A stretch of 15,588 bases of DNA from Funneliformis mosseae (lineage: Eukaryota; Glomeromycota; Glomeromycetes; Glomerales; Glomeraceae), in assembly GCA_910592005.1 (NCBI GenBank), contig CAJVPP010002260.1:1-15588 (forward strand), given 5' to 3'. A program made the position numbers and the translations under genes. Positions 7,082 to 15,515 of the stretch are shown here, in pieces. Position 1 is the stretch's first letter. Each line of letters opens with the position of its first letter. The notes under the pieces are model-generated. The model ran no database searches and was not told the DNA's origin. It saw only the letters and a list, made by a program, of their open reading frames with translations.

Positions 7082-9174
7082 ATGTCTACTTCTACAATTT
7101 CTTTAAACTGCTTCACTTTGGTCAAAAACTGGGATACTGAGACTCTCATTATTTTTTTACGTGACCTAAACATAAATCTTAATGAGGATGATTTTAAGAT
7201 CCTTTGTAAGCAGAAAATTGATGATCAGACCTTTTCAGACATGACCAAAAAAAAGTTCATGAAGGATGGTATAAAGCGAGAATCTGCTATGAAGCTTGAA
7301 AAACAAGCTAAAATATTAAAAGAGAAAACAAGAGCTCTCAAAAAAGGAAAAATCAAATATATTTGGCTTTTTCCGTGTGAAGTATAGTCTCTTCAGCATT
7401 TCATATTCTGGTCAACTAATATGTTTGAATCTACCAAAAAAAATGAAGTATATACGATATTTTATAATACATTATATATTTTCTGTGATGATCCAATGGC
7501 TTCGTAAGAGATCCTTGAAGTTGTTAGAAATCTTTTACTTAATAAAAAGGTATGTATTTTCCATTCCACAAGTCCAAACATGCATTTTTTAGATATGAGT
7601 ATGTTAAGCATAAAAAGCTTTTGTTTAAACCCTCAGTTATTGCAGTACTTTAGTATATTTATTCTATTAAATGCTGTGAGATTATTTAGTGATATTTTTT
7701 GACAAAAGTCTACTGTTTCTGAAAGAGGATTCAGTTATGTACCTTCCTTTTGATAAAAGTATACTGAATAATATTCTGTGTTTTAAGCATATTATATGAT
7801 TGTTACTTCTGATATCATCATTTTAAAAATATTTATTTTTTATTTCATTATCCTCCAATGATGATACTTATTACTGAGGGAGTTTGATTTATCTATTTTT
7901 ATATAGGTCAATAGAAAAAAAGGTCATAAACCTTTAGCTGATACTTTTAACTTACAAAAAGAGATAGTAAAGAAGCTAGCCCCTCCAAAATTAGATTCAT
8001 TAGTTTCTTCTACTCCTATTTCTAAAAAATGAAGTATTAGCAAAGTTTTAGATATTTCTGCAGATATTTTATTATGGAGTTAAAGACTACAGTACATGAC
8101 TTTGACCAAGGTATAATATCACTAAATTCCTTCCGCTCATACAAAAATTCTAATTATTTGTATGTAAATTCTAAGCTTTATATCAAAGTTCTAAGAGAAA
8201 GTACATATAATGCTGAAATGTATCAGGTTTTAGTGAATTGGTTAAGAAAAATCCATAGATATGAGATCACTGATCAGTGGTATCTCAAACAAGTTTATAA
8301 TAACAGGGACTACCATCATCTTTATTGTGATCTAACTATAAAAAATCCTAATAGTCCTCATCTGAAAGCTCTTCTCAAACTATTGGCGACAGCATCAATT
8401 CCTAAACTAAATAACCATTTTGAGTAAGTGTTTAAGTATAAAAAGCAACTTTATCCTTGAGAGATCTGGATTATACTTCTCTCATAAAGATTATATTGTA
8501 ACTAATCCATACTGACCAAGTGAAAAGCTCCAGAAGAGGGAGTTAAATGTCATCCATTTTGACATGATAGGGAGTTTAAAAATGTGAGAATAAGTACTAG
8601 ATTTTGCGATATCACTAGAAAGTTCTGTAAAATTATAAATAAGCCTATTCTTTAGCTTTAACGCCTAGTTCAACCATAGATATACTATTATTTATATTTT
8701 AATAAAACTGATCCTAATGATCTATTTTCTTTTGAAATTCTATGAAATTTCATATTTTTTTGCAGAATATATAAATATATAATAGTGTTTAACTAGATAT
8801 ATTCTGACTTGTTAGTAAAATTACCAGCTTTCTTAATAAATGAAGTATAGATACATTTCACATCACAGAAGTATAACCCATTATCTGAAAAAGAGGCTAG
8901 TGAAATTAGAGTTATTTTTAAAACATGAAGCTATTAGATATCAGAAAAGATTAATGCGTCAGAGATAGGTGAAAAAGGTCCATCATAATCCAGTTAAAGT
9001 CCCAAAATCTGCAAGTCCTGACACGTTAATGGACTAACTTTATCTTATCAAAGTCCCGTGATTTATTTGGGACTGATATTAAGACTGAGTCTTTTCTTAA
9101 AAATTAAAACATTTAATTATTGTGTAGATTGTCAAAAAGTTTGTGTAACATATTATATATGTAAATTGCAATAA
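7082..9174 (+). pseudogene. SAM-domain protein with C-terminal PD-(D/E)XK-like nuclease domain, broken
   Basis: ATG 7082 opens a SAM (sterile alpha motif) domain at residues about 16-75 (WDTETLIIFLRDL, then NEDDFKIL, then DGIKRESAMKL). This is close to the SAM version I recall as hugely expanded in Rhizophagus and Gigaspora. The frame passes a TAG (7385) and a TAA (7505), both fitting Gln, to a good splice donor AAG|GTATGT at 7549/7550. The matching acceptor ATATAG ends at 7906. Exon 2 continues in phase with a Lys-rich linker, a TGA at 8030 and a one-base loss at about 8074. A 117-codon open run follows with CDLTIKNPN (Asp codon at 8329) and KALLKLLATAS, matching the D...E(x)LLA layout of a PD-(D/E)XK nuclease, but with Lys where Glu is expected. 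Two more frameshifts lie near 8475-8560; the frame can then be followed to TAA 9172. SAM gives protein-protein contacts; the nuclease role is inferred. Confidence 0.65.
7550..7906 (+). other. Predicted intron in the SAM-domain pseudogene
   Basis: Starts GTATGT after AATAAAAAG and ends TTTATATAG. Removing it joins codons in phase (the first exon is exactly 156 codons). It has stops in all frames. The length of 357 bp is long for fungi, so an insertion inside it or an extra exon is possible. Confidence 0.55.
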
Positions 9175-9274
9175 TAAAGCATAAATCATAGTCGCAATTT
9201 ATTTACCAACTCACAAACAAAGCTAAATTTCAATGAAAAAAATAGCAAAATCTTTCTTTATTTAATAGTATTAA
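9175..9274. other. Spacer between the SAM pseudogene and the hAT 3' end
   Basis: About 100 bp, A-rich, no coding signal. The 3' terminus of the hAT element should lie here or slightly to the left, but I could not find a terminal inverted repeat matching the other side. Confidence 0.4.
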
Positions 9275-10062
9275 TCAAATTAATACTTTGCTACATAGAT
9301 ATTTATATATTATATTATTATTTTTCTCTCCTACTCCTCTTTTAAGCCAGCTTTTTGAATATAATAATGCGTGAGACGTCTCTGAATACAATCTATTTCT
9401 AGTATGGGTTATAGTATTACTTGCAACAGAAAATGCCTGTTCGCATGCAACACTGGTAGCCTGGATGGATAAATGGTCTCGTGCCATTATCCCTAATACT
9501 GAAAACTCATGAAAATGAGCCTGCCACTATAACAAAGGTTCAATATTGTCATCACATGGCAAGGTAAGATATCGATCAAACTCTTCATAAATTCCAGATG
9601 TTTTTTCAGTTGTTGAAGTAGTACTAACAATATTATTTGTATTTTCTAATCACCTCTTCTTTAATTGATAAAAATATTCCTGAATACTTATTTTTTACTA
9701 TTGTTATGATTAATTACGAATGATATTTGAGGTTGTGGTATATGATATTGAGTAAAATAACTTTTTATTATATTAATCACATTTGTTGATTCTTCTTCTG
9801 TAACAAATAAAGTAAGTTTTGTATGCAGATCTAATACTGTAGCTACTAAGGTAAATGAGTTTACTATTTTCCAATATTAATTGATTTTTTGAAGTATTGA
9901 TAATGCTAACTCATTTTGACTAAATTCTAATTTTCCAATATAATCATTTAGATGTTGTTGAATTCCAAGAAATAAAAATCTAACATCAGAAATAGTAGGA
10001 TAAGAAGAGGCTGAAAGCAAAACTGTTACTTTTTCTAATGGTTCAAGTAAAGTAAGAATATC

Positions 10063-10136
10063 CTATTTATTTTATAAAATATGTTAATTTTTTTTTTTAA
10101 AAAAAAAAATAAAAAAAATTATACAAATTTACTTAC
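10063..10136 (-). other. Predicted intron in the hAT pseudogene
   Basis: Minus-strand donor GTAAGT at 10136-10131 and acceptor AAATAG ending at 10063. The 74-bp interval contains long T and A tracts (10087-10121). Its removal joins codons ending WIKIN to DILTLLEPLE in phase. Confidence 0.65.
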
Positions 10137-10366
10137 ATTTATTTTTATCCATTCTTGCATATCTGATATCAAATTTTTAATATTCTAATCTGTTGCAACT
10201 AACATTTCAATAAGACGTAACATTTTTTGAAATTTTATAATCATATAGTAAGTACTATTCCATCTGGTTTTAATATCTAGTTGTGGTTTATAATATTGTA
10301 AATTTTCTATTAAACATAATTCTCGTAATCTATCACACTTTTGAGGTGAATTTTTAATTTTTTTCA

Positions 10367-10474
10367 TTAGTTCACAGATTTTAATAATCTCATCATCAAT
10401 AATTTCGATTCCTTATTGTATTAGTTCATAGATTTTAATAATCTCATTATTAATAATTTTGATTCCTTATTGTG
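10367..10474 (-). repeat. 54-bp in-frame tandem duplication inside the hAT gene
   Basis: Units 10367-10420 and 10421-10474 are direct repeats, 18 codons each, located just after the RCSAHILNLAAQ motif. Each encodes a variant of GI(K/E)IIxxEIIKIxEL and each contains the same in-frame TAA next to a Gln codon. The 5'-proximal unit (10421-10474) is more AT-shifted than the other. Confidence 0.85.
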
Positions 10475-11119
10475 CTGCTAAATTCAAAATATGTGCAGAA
10501 CATCTGTAATGTCAAAAAGATTGATTATCAAACTCAACTGCAAGTTCTTTTGCTATAGTTTTTCTACAAACTAACATTGCTGATTCATTATTAATAGTTA
10601 AAACTAAAGTTTTTTCAAGAATATTAAATTCTGCTAAAACAGATTTTATTGTATTTGCTATATTAATACCAGTATGACGAATGGTAAAAGAAACAATATC
10701 TAATAAAAAGTGTTGTAACTTCCAATTATGATCAACGTAGTAAATTGTTAAGCCAAGATATGCATTATTGTTGAATGTTAAGGTCCATATATCTGCCGTT
10801 AATGACAGTTTACCTGGAATTGTATTTAAATTATGTTGTATATTATTACGTTTTTCTCCAAAATAATCTATTACTAAATTTTTAATAGTTGTCTTATTTG
10901 GAACTTGATATTGAGAATCAAAAGTATTAACTATTTTTATAAATCGAGGATGTTCAACTGATCGAAAAGGCTGTACATCACCAATTATCCACTCTATTAC
11001 TACAATATCACGTTCTTTTTTTTCTTTATTAGGCCAAGGATCAGTTCGCTTGAAATTCAAAATGCTTTGATTGTTTTCAATATTTTTAACATTATCTATT
11101 TTTATTTTATATACAGATA

Positions 11120-11215
11120 ATAAGTGTCATTTTAGGATTGAAATACTAGTGTCTTTTCCAAAAACACTTTGATATTTACAACAAACTGGACGTCCTGAAT
11201 GTTGAGATGTTTGGT
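11120..11215 (-). other. Decayed BED-type zinc finger of the hAT transposase
   Basis: The minus-strand translation contains GRPVCCKYQSVFGKD and, after a TGA, HLLSVYK. BED fingers use C-x2-C and H-x(3-5)-H. Here the second Cys and the last His positions are both Tyr, each one transition away from the ligand codon. The finger would normally bind transposon end DNA. Confidence 0.6.
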
Positions 11216-11312
11216 CATTAAAATACTTTCATGTTGGTGAAATTCGATGAGATTGAGGTAAGGTTTTATTATTATTGTTATCTTCTTCATTAGAATCATT
11301 TAATATATTTTA

Positions 11313-11455
11313 ATTTTGCTTATCTTGTTCAAAATCATAATCCTGTTCAAAATCATAGCCTGGTTCAAAATCATAATCTGGTTAAAATCGGGATCTTGCT
11401 CAAAATCATGGTCTTGCTCAAAATCATAATCCAAAAAAAAATCAAATTCATCAGG
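11313..11455 (-). repeat. 18-bp tandem repeats coding an acidic DYDFEQ-type array
   Basis: On the plus strand, units of the form TTCAAAATCATAATCCTG recur about six times with variation. On the minus strand they encode repeats such as DYDFEQ, DHDFEQ and DYDFEP. One unit (near 11381) has lost a base, which shifts the frame. The array forms an acidic N-terminal segment of the hAT protein. Confidence 0.8.
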
Positions 11456-11480
11456 ATCATTTTCAATTATTATTTAACTT

Positions 11481-12096
11481 AATGATGGCTTAAACTATAA
11501 ATTTTGTATTATTAAACAGTTAACAATTGTGTTGACTTCAAAAAAAACCAAGTTCAAAAGTTAAAAAAAGAGTATTTAATAAAAGAAGTGGTTTGGCAAA
11601 TTTTGCATTTCATGAGCAAAGAACTTTTTGAAAAAAAAATGAGATAAAGGAAAACTAAAACGCGTCATGATTAAAAGAATTTTAATTTAAAGCAAAAAAT
11701 AATTAATACGACATTTCCTAATTCATTTTCTATTAATTTCCAAATATTGAATTAATTGACTTTTTTTCAAATATTATAACATTATTTAACATTTATTTTT
11801 TTTCAACATTTTATATCAAATAGATCATATAACCATGTATAGGTTGTACAACATAAGATTGTGTTCACAAAAATAACCTGAAATATTGCTAAATTAATAT
11901 AAGACCGATTTGAAATCATTCTAATTAAGTTCTAAAGATAGGAACTCAGTCCTATTAAGATTGAATTCTAAGACTCGGTCCTAGAGTCCAGGACTTAAAT
12001 TTTATTCCACTCTAGTCAGAGATAAACTCAAAGTTGGCCAAAGTGTCAGACATCTTTATCTTTCAAAAAAATATCAACTATATACGTTACAAATAA
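11481..12096. other. Non-coding region between hAT and the Polinton-like cluster
   Basis: Mostly A/T tracts with no coding signal. Positions 11928-12000 are richer in G/C and contain overlapping direct and inverted AGTCC/GGACT words (for example GGAACTCAGTCC, GACTCGGTCCTAGAGTCC, AGTCCAGGACT), which could be the subterminal part of the hAT element's 5' end. I could not pair it with a 3' partner. Confidence 0.4.
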
Positions 12097-12355
12097 TGGA
12101 TCCCAAACTGATAATATCACTTGTAATCATGAAGAAGAGAATAATCGTCAGATTATGAATAAGTTTAAAGTGTTTCGCTAGCATCTACTTGATTATAATA
12201 AAAGAATTTTTGAAAAATTTATGCAAGATATAGAAAGGAAATATAGAGAGCGGATTAGTGCGAATAAGAAATTGCAATGTAAAAATGAGGATCTGAAGAT
12301 GCAACTACAGGAGGTAAAAAAAAAGTTGGCATTTATGAAATTAGATTTCCATTAA
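12097..12355 (+). pseudogene. Coiled-coil protein remnant converging on the ATPase
   Basis: The family is not recognised. The main frame is readable from about 12092 to TAA 12353-12355 with one stop (TAG at about 12179, fitting Gln). The likely ATG at 12097 is one base out of that frame, so an early frameshift is assumed. The product would be short, starting acidic (NHEEENN) and followed by a charged heptad-like helix (FEKFMQDIERKYRERI, then NEDLKMQLQEVKKKL), typical of a coiled coil. It is tail-to-tail with the minus-strand ATPase and overlaps its end by about 20 bp. A small helical structural or regulatory protein of the same element is plausible; it is not assignable by sequence. Confidence 0.5.
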
Positions 12356-13104
12356 GAAGTGGTATATTCCAGTCAATATGTATCCTGTGTGGATGCTCTC
12401 AAAATACAATTAGATCGAAAATAATGAATTTTTGCTCACATAATGTCTTATCAATAATCTTAATCACATTATGCCAGTCATTAGCATATTGACGCATAAT
12501 TCTGACTAGTTCATTTATAATGCAGGACCTATTAAATAGGTAGACATGTGTGAGATTTTTTCATATTATCTTTAGGTAATCAAAGTAATTTTAGGATACA
12601 TATATTGAACTGACATTGTAATAGCATTTCTTAACAAAATAAGGGATGATCTTCTCCTGCACTTTTTCAGGTTAACATATACATTTTAAATATGAGTACT
12701 ATAGCCCTATTTGGAGAAAATGAATCTACTTTAGGGATTTTATCAGGCTTCAAAGCTCAGAATGTAATATTTTTACGATAGGATTTTAGACTTTTTGTAA
12801 TTATCTGACATGCTGATTTGAGGTACATATATTTTAGCTTCTTAAGATTGTGGCTAATTAATAGCAAATCATTATTCTTGATATAACGCGTCTTTTCTTT
12901 CTTTCTATTAAATATTCGATAAAGCTTATTTCCAAGAATGAGATTGAAAACCTCATTAGTCTTTCCTGAATTAGTACGATCACAGATTAGTAAAGTGAAA
13001 GGTCACTGGAGAATACTCAAATGTCTATTATATTTTTTGGCATTCTTAATCTCATTAATATGGTATATAAGCTTATCAACTGGCTTGAGTTTTTTTATTT
13101 TCAT
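12333..13104 (-). pseudogene. A32-like (FtsK/HerA) packaging ATPase, Polinton or large-DNA-virus type, broken
   Basis: ATG at 13104 (minus) opens a frame with a Walker A-like motif CDRTNSGKT at about residue 42 (12985-12957), preceded by PFTLLI. The first Gly of the P-loop is Asp here. It continues through [22 protein letters not shown] and an FSPNRAIVL segment before the expected Walker B, whose acidic end is replaced by Lys (IFKMY). After a one-base shift near 12660-12700 it reads KIIPYFV, SSIYVS*NYFDYLKII and INELVRIMRQYANDW, and ends IDWNIPLL...TAA at 12333. The order P-loop, Walker B, then a SIYVSQ(N/S)YF-type sensor motif is that of A32/Polinton packaging ATPases, which pump genomes into capsids. 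The length of about 257 codons fits. Stops are TAA or TGA at probable Gln, Trp or Arg sites. I recognised this by motifs, without a database search. Confidence 0.72.
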
Positions 13105-13141
13105 GATAAGCTAACTATTAATAATGATATATTAAAAAATA

Positions 13142-13698
13142 TCAGACTGATTTATCAGTTCTCCCTTTTAATTCCTTTACTTTATTCAAAAATCCTTTCT
13201 TGATTAGTGTATGTCTAATGAATAGATATAAATCTGCAGTATAAGATACTTTGATAAGACATATACCTTAATCTTTGTATATATCTTGCTTCTTCTGATC
13301 ATGCATATTTTGTGATTTTAGATTTTCATTCTCCTGATGGTAGAAGCTATTGTGGTGATAGTGTTAAGAATCCTGAAATTTGAATGCAAGACACAATTTC
13401 TCATTATATCTATCTAAGTATAACCTGTCTAAGAACTTAACCTTATATGGCGAGAATTTCTTGCCTAACAAATCCTCAAAAATATATCAGTATTTACACT
13501 CTTGAGTATGATGGCATAGAGGACACTAATCGAATTTTTTATGATATATTTTAGTGGATACTCCTACTGATGCGTACTATTCTTACAAGACTAAAGATAT
13601 ACATCATGACCATTTATTCGTCTAATCTTTCCTAGACATTGGCTACTACGTCTTCTGGCATAATCAATAGCTTGATCTATCTTTCTATTAGTAATATA
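13142..13698 (-). pseudogene. Zinc-ribbon plus VSR-like PD-(D/E)XK endonuclease, broken
   Basis: Minus-strand reading gives [11 protein letters not shown], then VYL*SCKN.THQ*EYPLKYI and, in the next frame, D*CPLC. Together these form a repeat-type zinc ribbon (W-x-C...H-x-W...WCPxC) in which three Trp codons are now TAG. A linker FEDLLGKKF and a nuclease core follow: [20 protein letters not shown], then QDS*HYHHNSFYH, HDQKKQDIY and a final SYTADLYLFIRHTL, with a stop at 13142. I recall this architecture (zinc ribbons plus a VSR-like LELDGY...AFEYQG.QHY nuclease) from large DNA viruses and mycorrhizal fungi. The conserved Glu is Lys and two Gly are Arg and Asp here. The start is unresolved; readable sequence overlaps the integrase 3' end. 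It lies between integrase and ATPase on the same strand. Confidence 0.65.
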
Positions 13699-14758
13699 AG
13701 TAACATGTACAGATAATATACTTTGGGTAGATATACAACTTTTTCTGAGTCAATTATTAACATGAGTTCTTCTTGCACAAACTCACGTGATAGAGCATAT
13801 TCACTATCAAGATAATATAAAACTGGCTCATTCTTTATAATAACAACTTTTTGGATTTTATGAAGACTTAGATTAAATGTAGAGTCAGTTGCATGCTTTT
13901 GATTTTCTATTCCACCCTCCCATTCTGTATTAGCAAGAAAATAGCAGACGGTATCTCCTTTCTTTAATCTTATTTCATCTTTCCAACTGGACACTTATAT
14001 TTTGTAAATGATCTAGATTCTACTCATTCTAATGCAATGACTTTCACTAGTTCAAATCTTCACTTTTCTGATCCCAATTCTCGAATAAGATGCGTGAAAT
14101 AATTATTTAGGTAATCAATAACTACTGGTATATATCTAACCTATATTCTTATTAATTTTGAATCAGAAGATATCAATTCAACAGCATACTGAATCTTATA
14201 TAGAATTTTTGAGAGTGTTTAATTAAAACGCTCTACAAATGCAACTCTTCTGTAACTATATGGGTTGACCACTCAAATTGTAACATCATGCTCTTAATTA
14301 GTCAAGAGGTTTTGCCCATAAATTCACGACTTCTGTCACATTGTAAAAGCTTTGGTCAGATCAATAGATTATTTCAAGTACTATATATCTTCCTAAATGC
14401 TTTAGTAACTTCTGAGCTATTCTTTGATGTGAGCAGAACTGAATACTGCTTTGTATTTTTTACCTTTATAGTGATTATGAGTGAGAAACAATATATTATA
14501 CTGGTATACACAATTAGGATGTGTTATTCATCTGTAGCTGACTCTAGAAATGTATTTTGAAGAAGTTTTATTGATTTGGTATAACTTTTGATTTTCTAAA
14601 AAAGTTTTGCATTCACTTATACAGAATTAATGTCCCACTTTTTTACACGTGTCACTTGCCTTAAGTACTTTCAGCAATGATTTAGAATTAGAATAATACC
14701 CAATAGACAGTAATATATATCACGCAATATTATATTTTTTCAATTCTCTGTATCTCAT
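13677..14758 (-). pseudogene. Retroviral-type DDE integrase, Polinton/Maverick-like, broken
   Basis: From ATG 14758 (minus) the frame runs through an HHCC-like N-terminal region (SDTCKK, CISECKTFLE), then PNCVYQYNILFLTH. Here an Asn stands where the first catalytic Asp is usually found (QxDLLFL). After a shift it reads LTSKNSSEVTKAFRKIY, then LLQCDRSREFMG (second catalytic Asp kept), shifts again to VVNPYSYRRVAFVERFN (third catalytic Glu kept in VERFN), then VIDYLNNYFTHLIREL. One more shift leads into a 105-codon C-terminal open run with LKKGDTVCYFLANTEWEGG and PVLYYLD...FVQEEL, which resembles the SH3/chromo-like tail of these integrases. About ten stops and at least three frameshifts are present. 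The length of about 360 codons fits Polinton-type integrases; Ty3-like integrase is the alternative. A GTG at 13994 is not a real start, because homology continues upstream. Confidence 0.8.
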
Positions 14759-14890
14759 TAGAATCTATCACAATTTGCGGTTGGCTTATTCTCAAGGTGG
14801 AATTATTATGATGGTACTATAAATTAGGATAAAATACCATATTTGATTTAGCATATTTACAACTTTTAAATATAAATCAGGAGTTTCATA
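14759..14890. promoter_or_regulatory. Divergent intergenic region between integrase and coiled-coil gene
   Basis: 132 bp between two opposed ATGs. TATAAATT at about 14817 and TATAAATC at about 14871 are the only core-promoter-like words. A shared bidirectional promoter is an inference from layout. Confidence 0.35.
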
Positions 14891-15514
14891 ATGAGTTTTG
14901 AGATGAGATTTCTATTAATAAGAGTTATGAGAAAAAAATTTGATCCCTTGTAAAGGAGCTTTAGCAATATTATCAAACTATTTCATTACAGGATAATATT
15001 ATCATAGTCCACAAGAAAGTGAGAGAAATTTAAATCAGAAATATCTGATTTGCAAAAATAGCTTAGGATTTTACAACAAGATAAAAAATTCAAAGATGAG
15101 GTTAGGTCTATTCAAGATGGTTGAATTATAGAGTTTGAAAATAAGGTTGAGCATTTTAAGGTAAGAATCTGGATTCTCATAAATAAAAAAATTCTAATAG
15201 ATAATTTAGATATGGCAACAGTTGATCTTATTGGGAAAATTAATAGAGGATTAAATCAGATTAAGGATCACATTGAAGGCATTAGTACATCTATGCAAAA
15301 TCCCACTAATGTATTAGATAGTATTAGAGACTCATTAAATACTATTTGGATTACTTTGTAAAATATTACAACTGAGCGTGATTAATATCAGAAAATATTA
15401 AATGATGAGAATAAACAGATGCAGGATCTTAAGAATCAGTTAGGAGATAGTAGAAATTAGAATTTACGCTTGTAATGCTTGTTAGATGAATCATAAATTT
15501 AGGCTTAAAGAATT
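14891..15514 (+). pseudogene. Long coiled-coil protein remnant, truncated by a terminal-repeat element
   Basis: The family is not recognised. ATG 14891 is followed by frame changes within the first 170 bp. From about 15010 one frame is readable to 15514. Stops fall after SDLQK, IQDG, TIWITL, TTERD, GDSRN, NLRL and DES, nearly all in contexts where Gln or Trp reads well. Readable segments (KSEISDLQK, LRILQQDKKFKDEV, IGKINRGLNQIKDHIEG, YQKILNDENKQMQDLKNQLG) form charged amphipathic heptads, so a long coiled coil is likely. There is no signal peptide or membrane segment. It is divergently arranged with the integrase and ends abruptly where a CAGTCA terminal repeat begins. It could be a virion or tail-like structural protein of the element or a host gene; undecided. 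Confidence 0.5.
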
Positions 15515-15515
15515 A

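Larger units (their letters stand above)
9275..11480 (-). pseudogene. hAT-family transposase (BED finger, RNase H-like core, hATC), broken
   Basis: Read on the minus strand, the order is: an acidic repeat region (about 11455-11313); a BED-type finger (about 11215-11120) with Tyr at one Cys and one His position; and a 182-codon open run from 11060 to 10512. That run carries the first catalytic motif LTADIWT (Asp at about 10793) and a TINNES segment where hAT proteins usually have an Asp-containing TDN(E/G)S. Next come RCSAHILNLAAQ (about 10507-10473), a segment with TRWNSTYYM, a 74-bp intron, and the C-terminal dimerisation domain (MARDHLSIQATSVACEQAFS, then TRNRLYSE) ending at TAG/TAA near 9275. 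About ten stops and at least one frameshift interrupt it. A hAT transposase cuts and pastes DNA with 8-bp target duplications; this copy cannot be active. The family call is firm from motif order. Confidence 0.9.

Noticed and set aside
7377..7592. A 71-codon plus-strand open frame overlapping the SAM gene
   Set aside because: The SAM frame itself continues here past a TAG with sensible sequence (FWSTNMFES, CDDPMAS) up to a good splice donor; the overlapping frame is a shadow.
12333..13104. Attributing the ATPase to an endogenised giant virus and not to a Polinton
   Set aside because: Not excluded, but an A32-like ATPase next to a retroviral-type integrase fits a Polinton better, and no other large-virus hallmark gene is visible in this window.
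13021..13203. A 60-codon plus-strand open frame with hydrophobic composition
   Set aside because: It is antisense to the ATPase N-terminus and the nuclease C-terminus, and its Phe/Leu/Ile richness is what T-rich antisense DNA gives.
13677..13994. A separate small gene starting at GTG 13994
   Set aside because: Integrase-like sequence continues upstream in another frame (ELVKVIALE), so this is the C-terminal piece of one frameshifted integrase.
14288..14560. A 90-codon plus-strand open frame
   Set aside because: It is antisense to the integrase catalytic core, which has motif support in several minus-strand segments.
2304..15514. A recoded nuclear genetic code (TAA/TAG as Gln, TGA as Trp), as in some ciliates
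   Set aside because: Many frames become continuous if stops are read as Gln or Trp, but catalytic and metal-ligand residues are also changed in the same mutational direction, real frameshifts occur, and the non-coding repeat pair shows the same C:G to T:A bias. Decay explains all of it, and the recognised families point to a fungus with the standard code.
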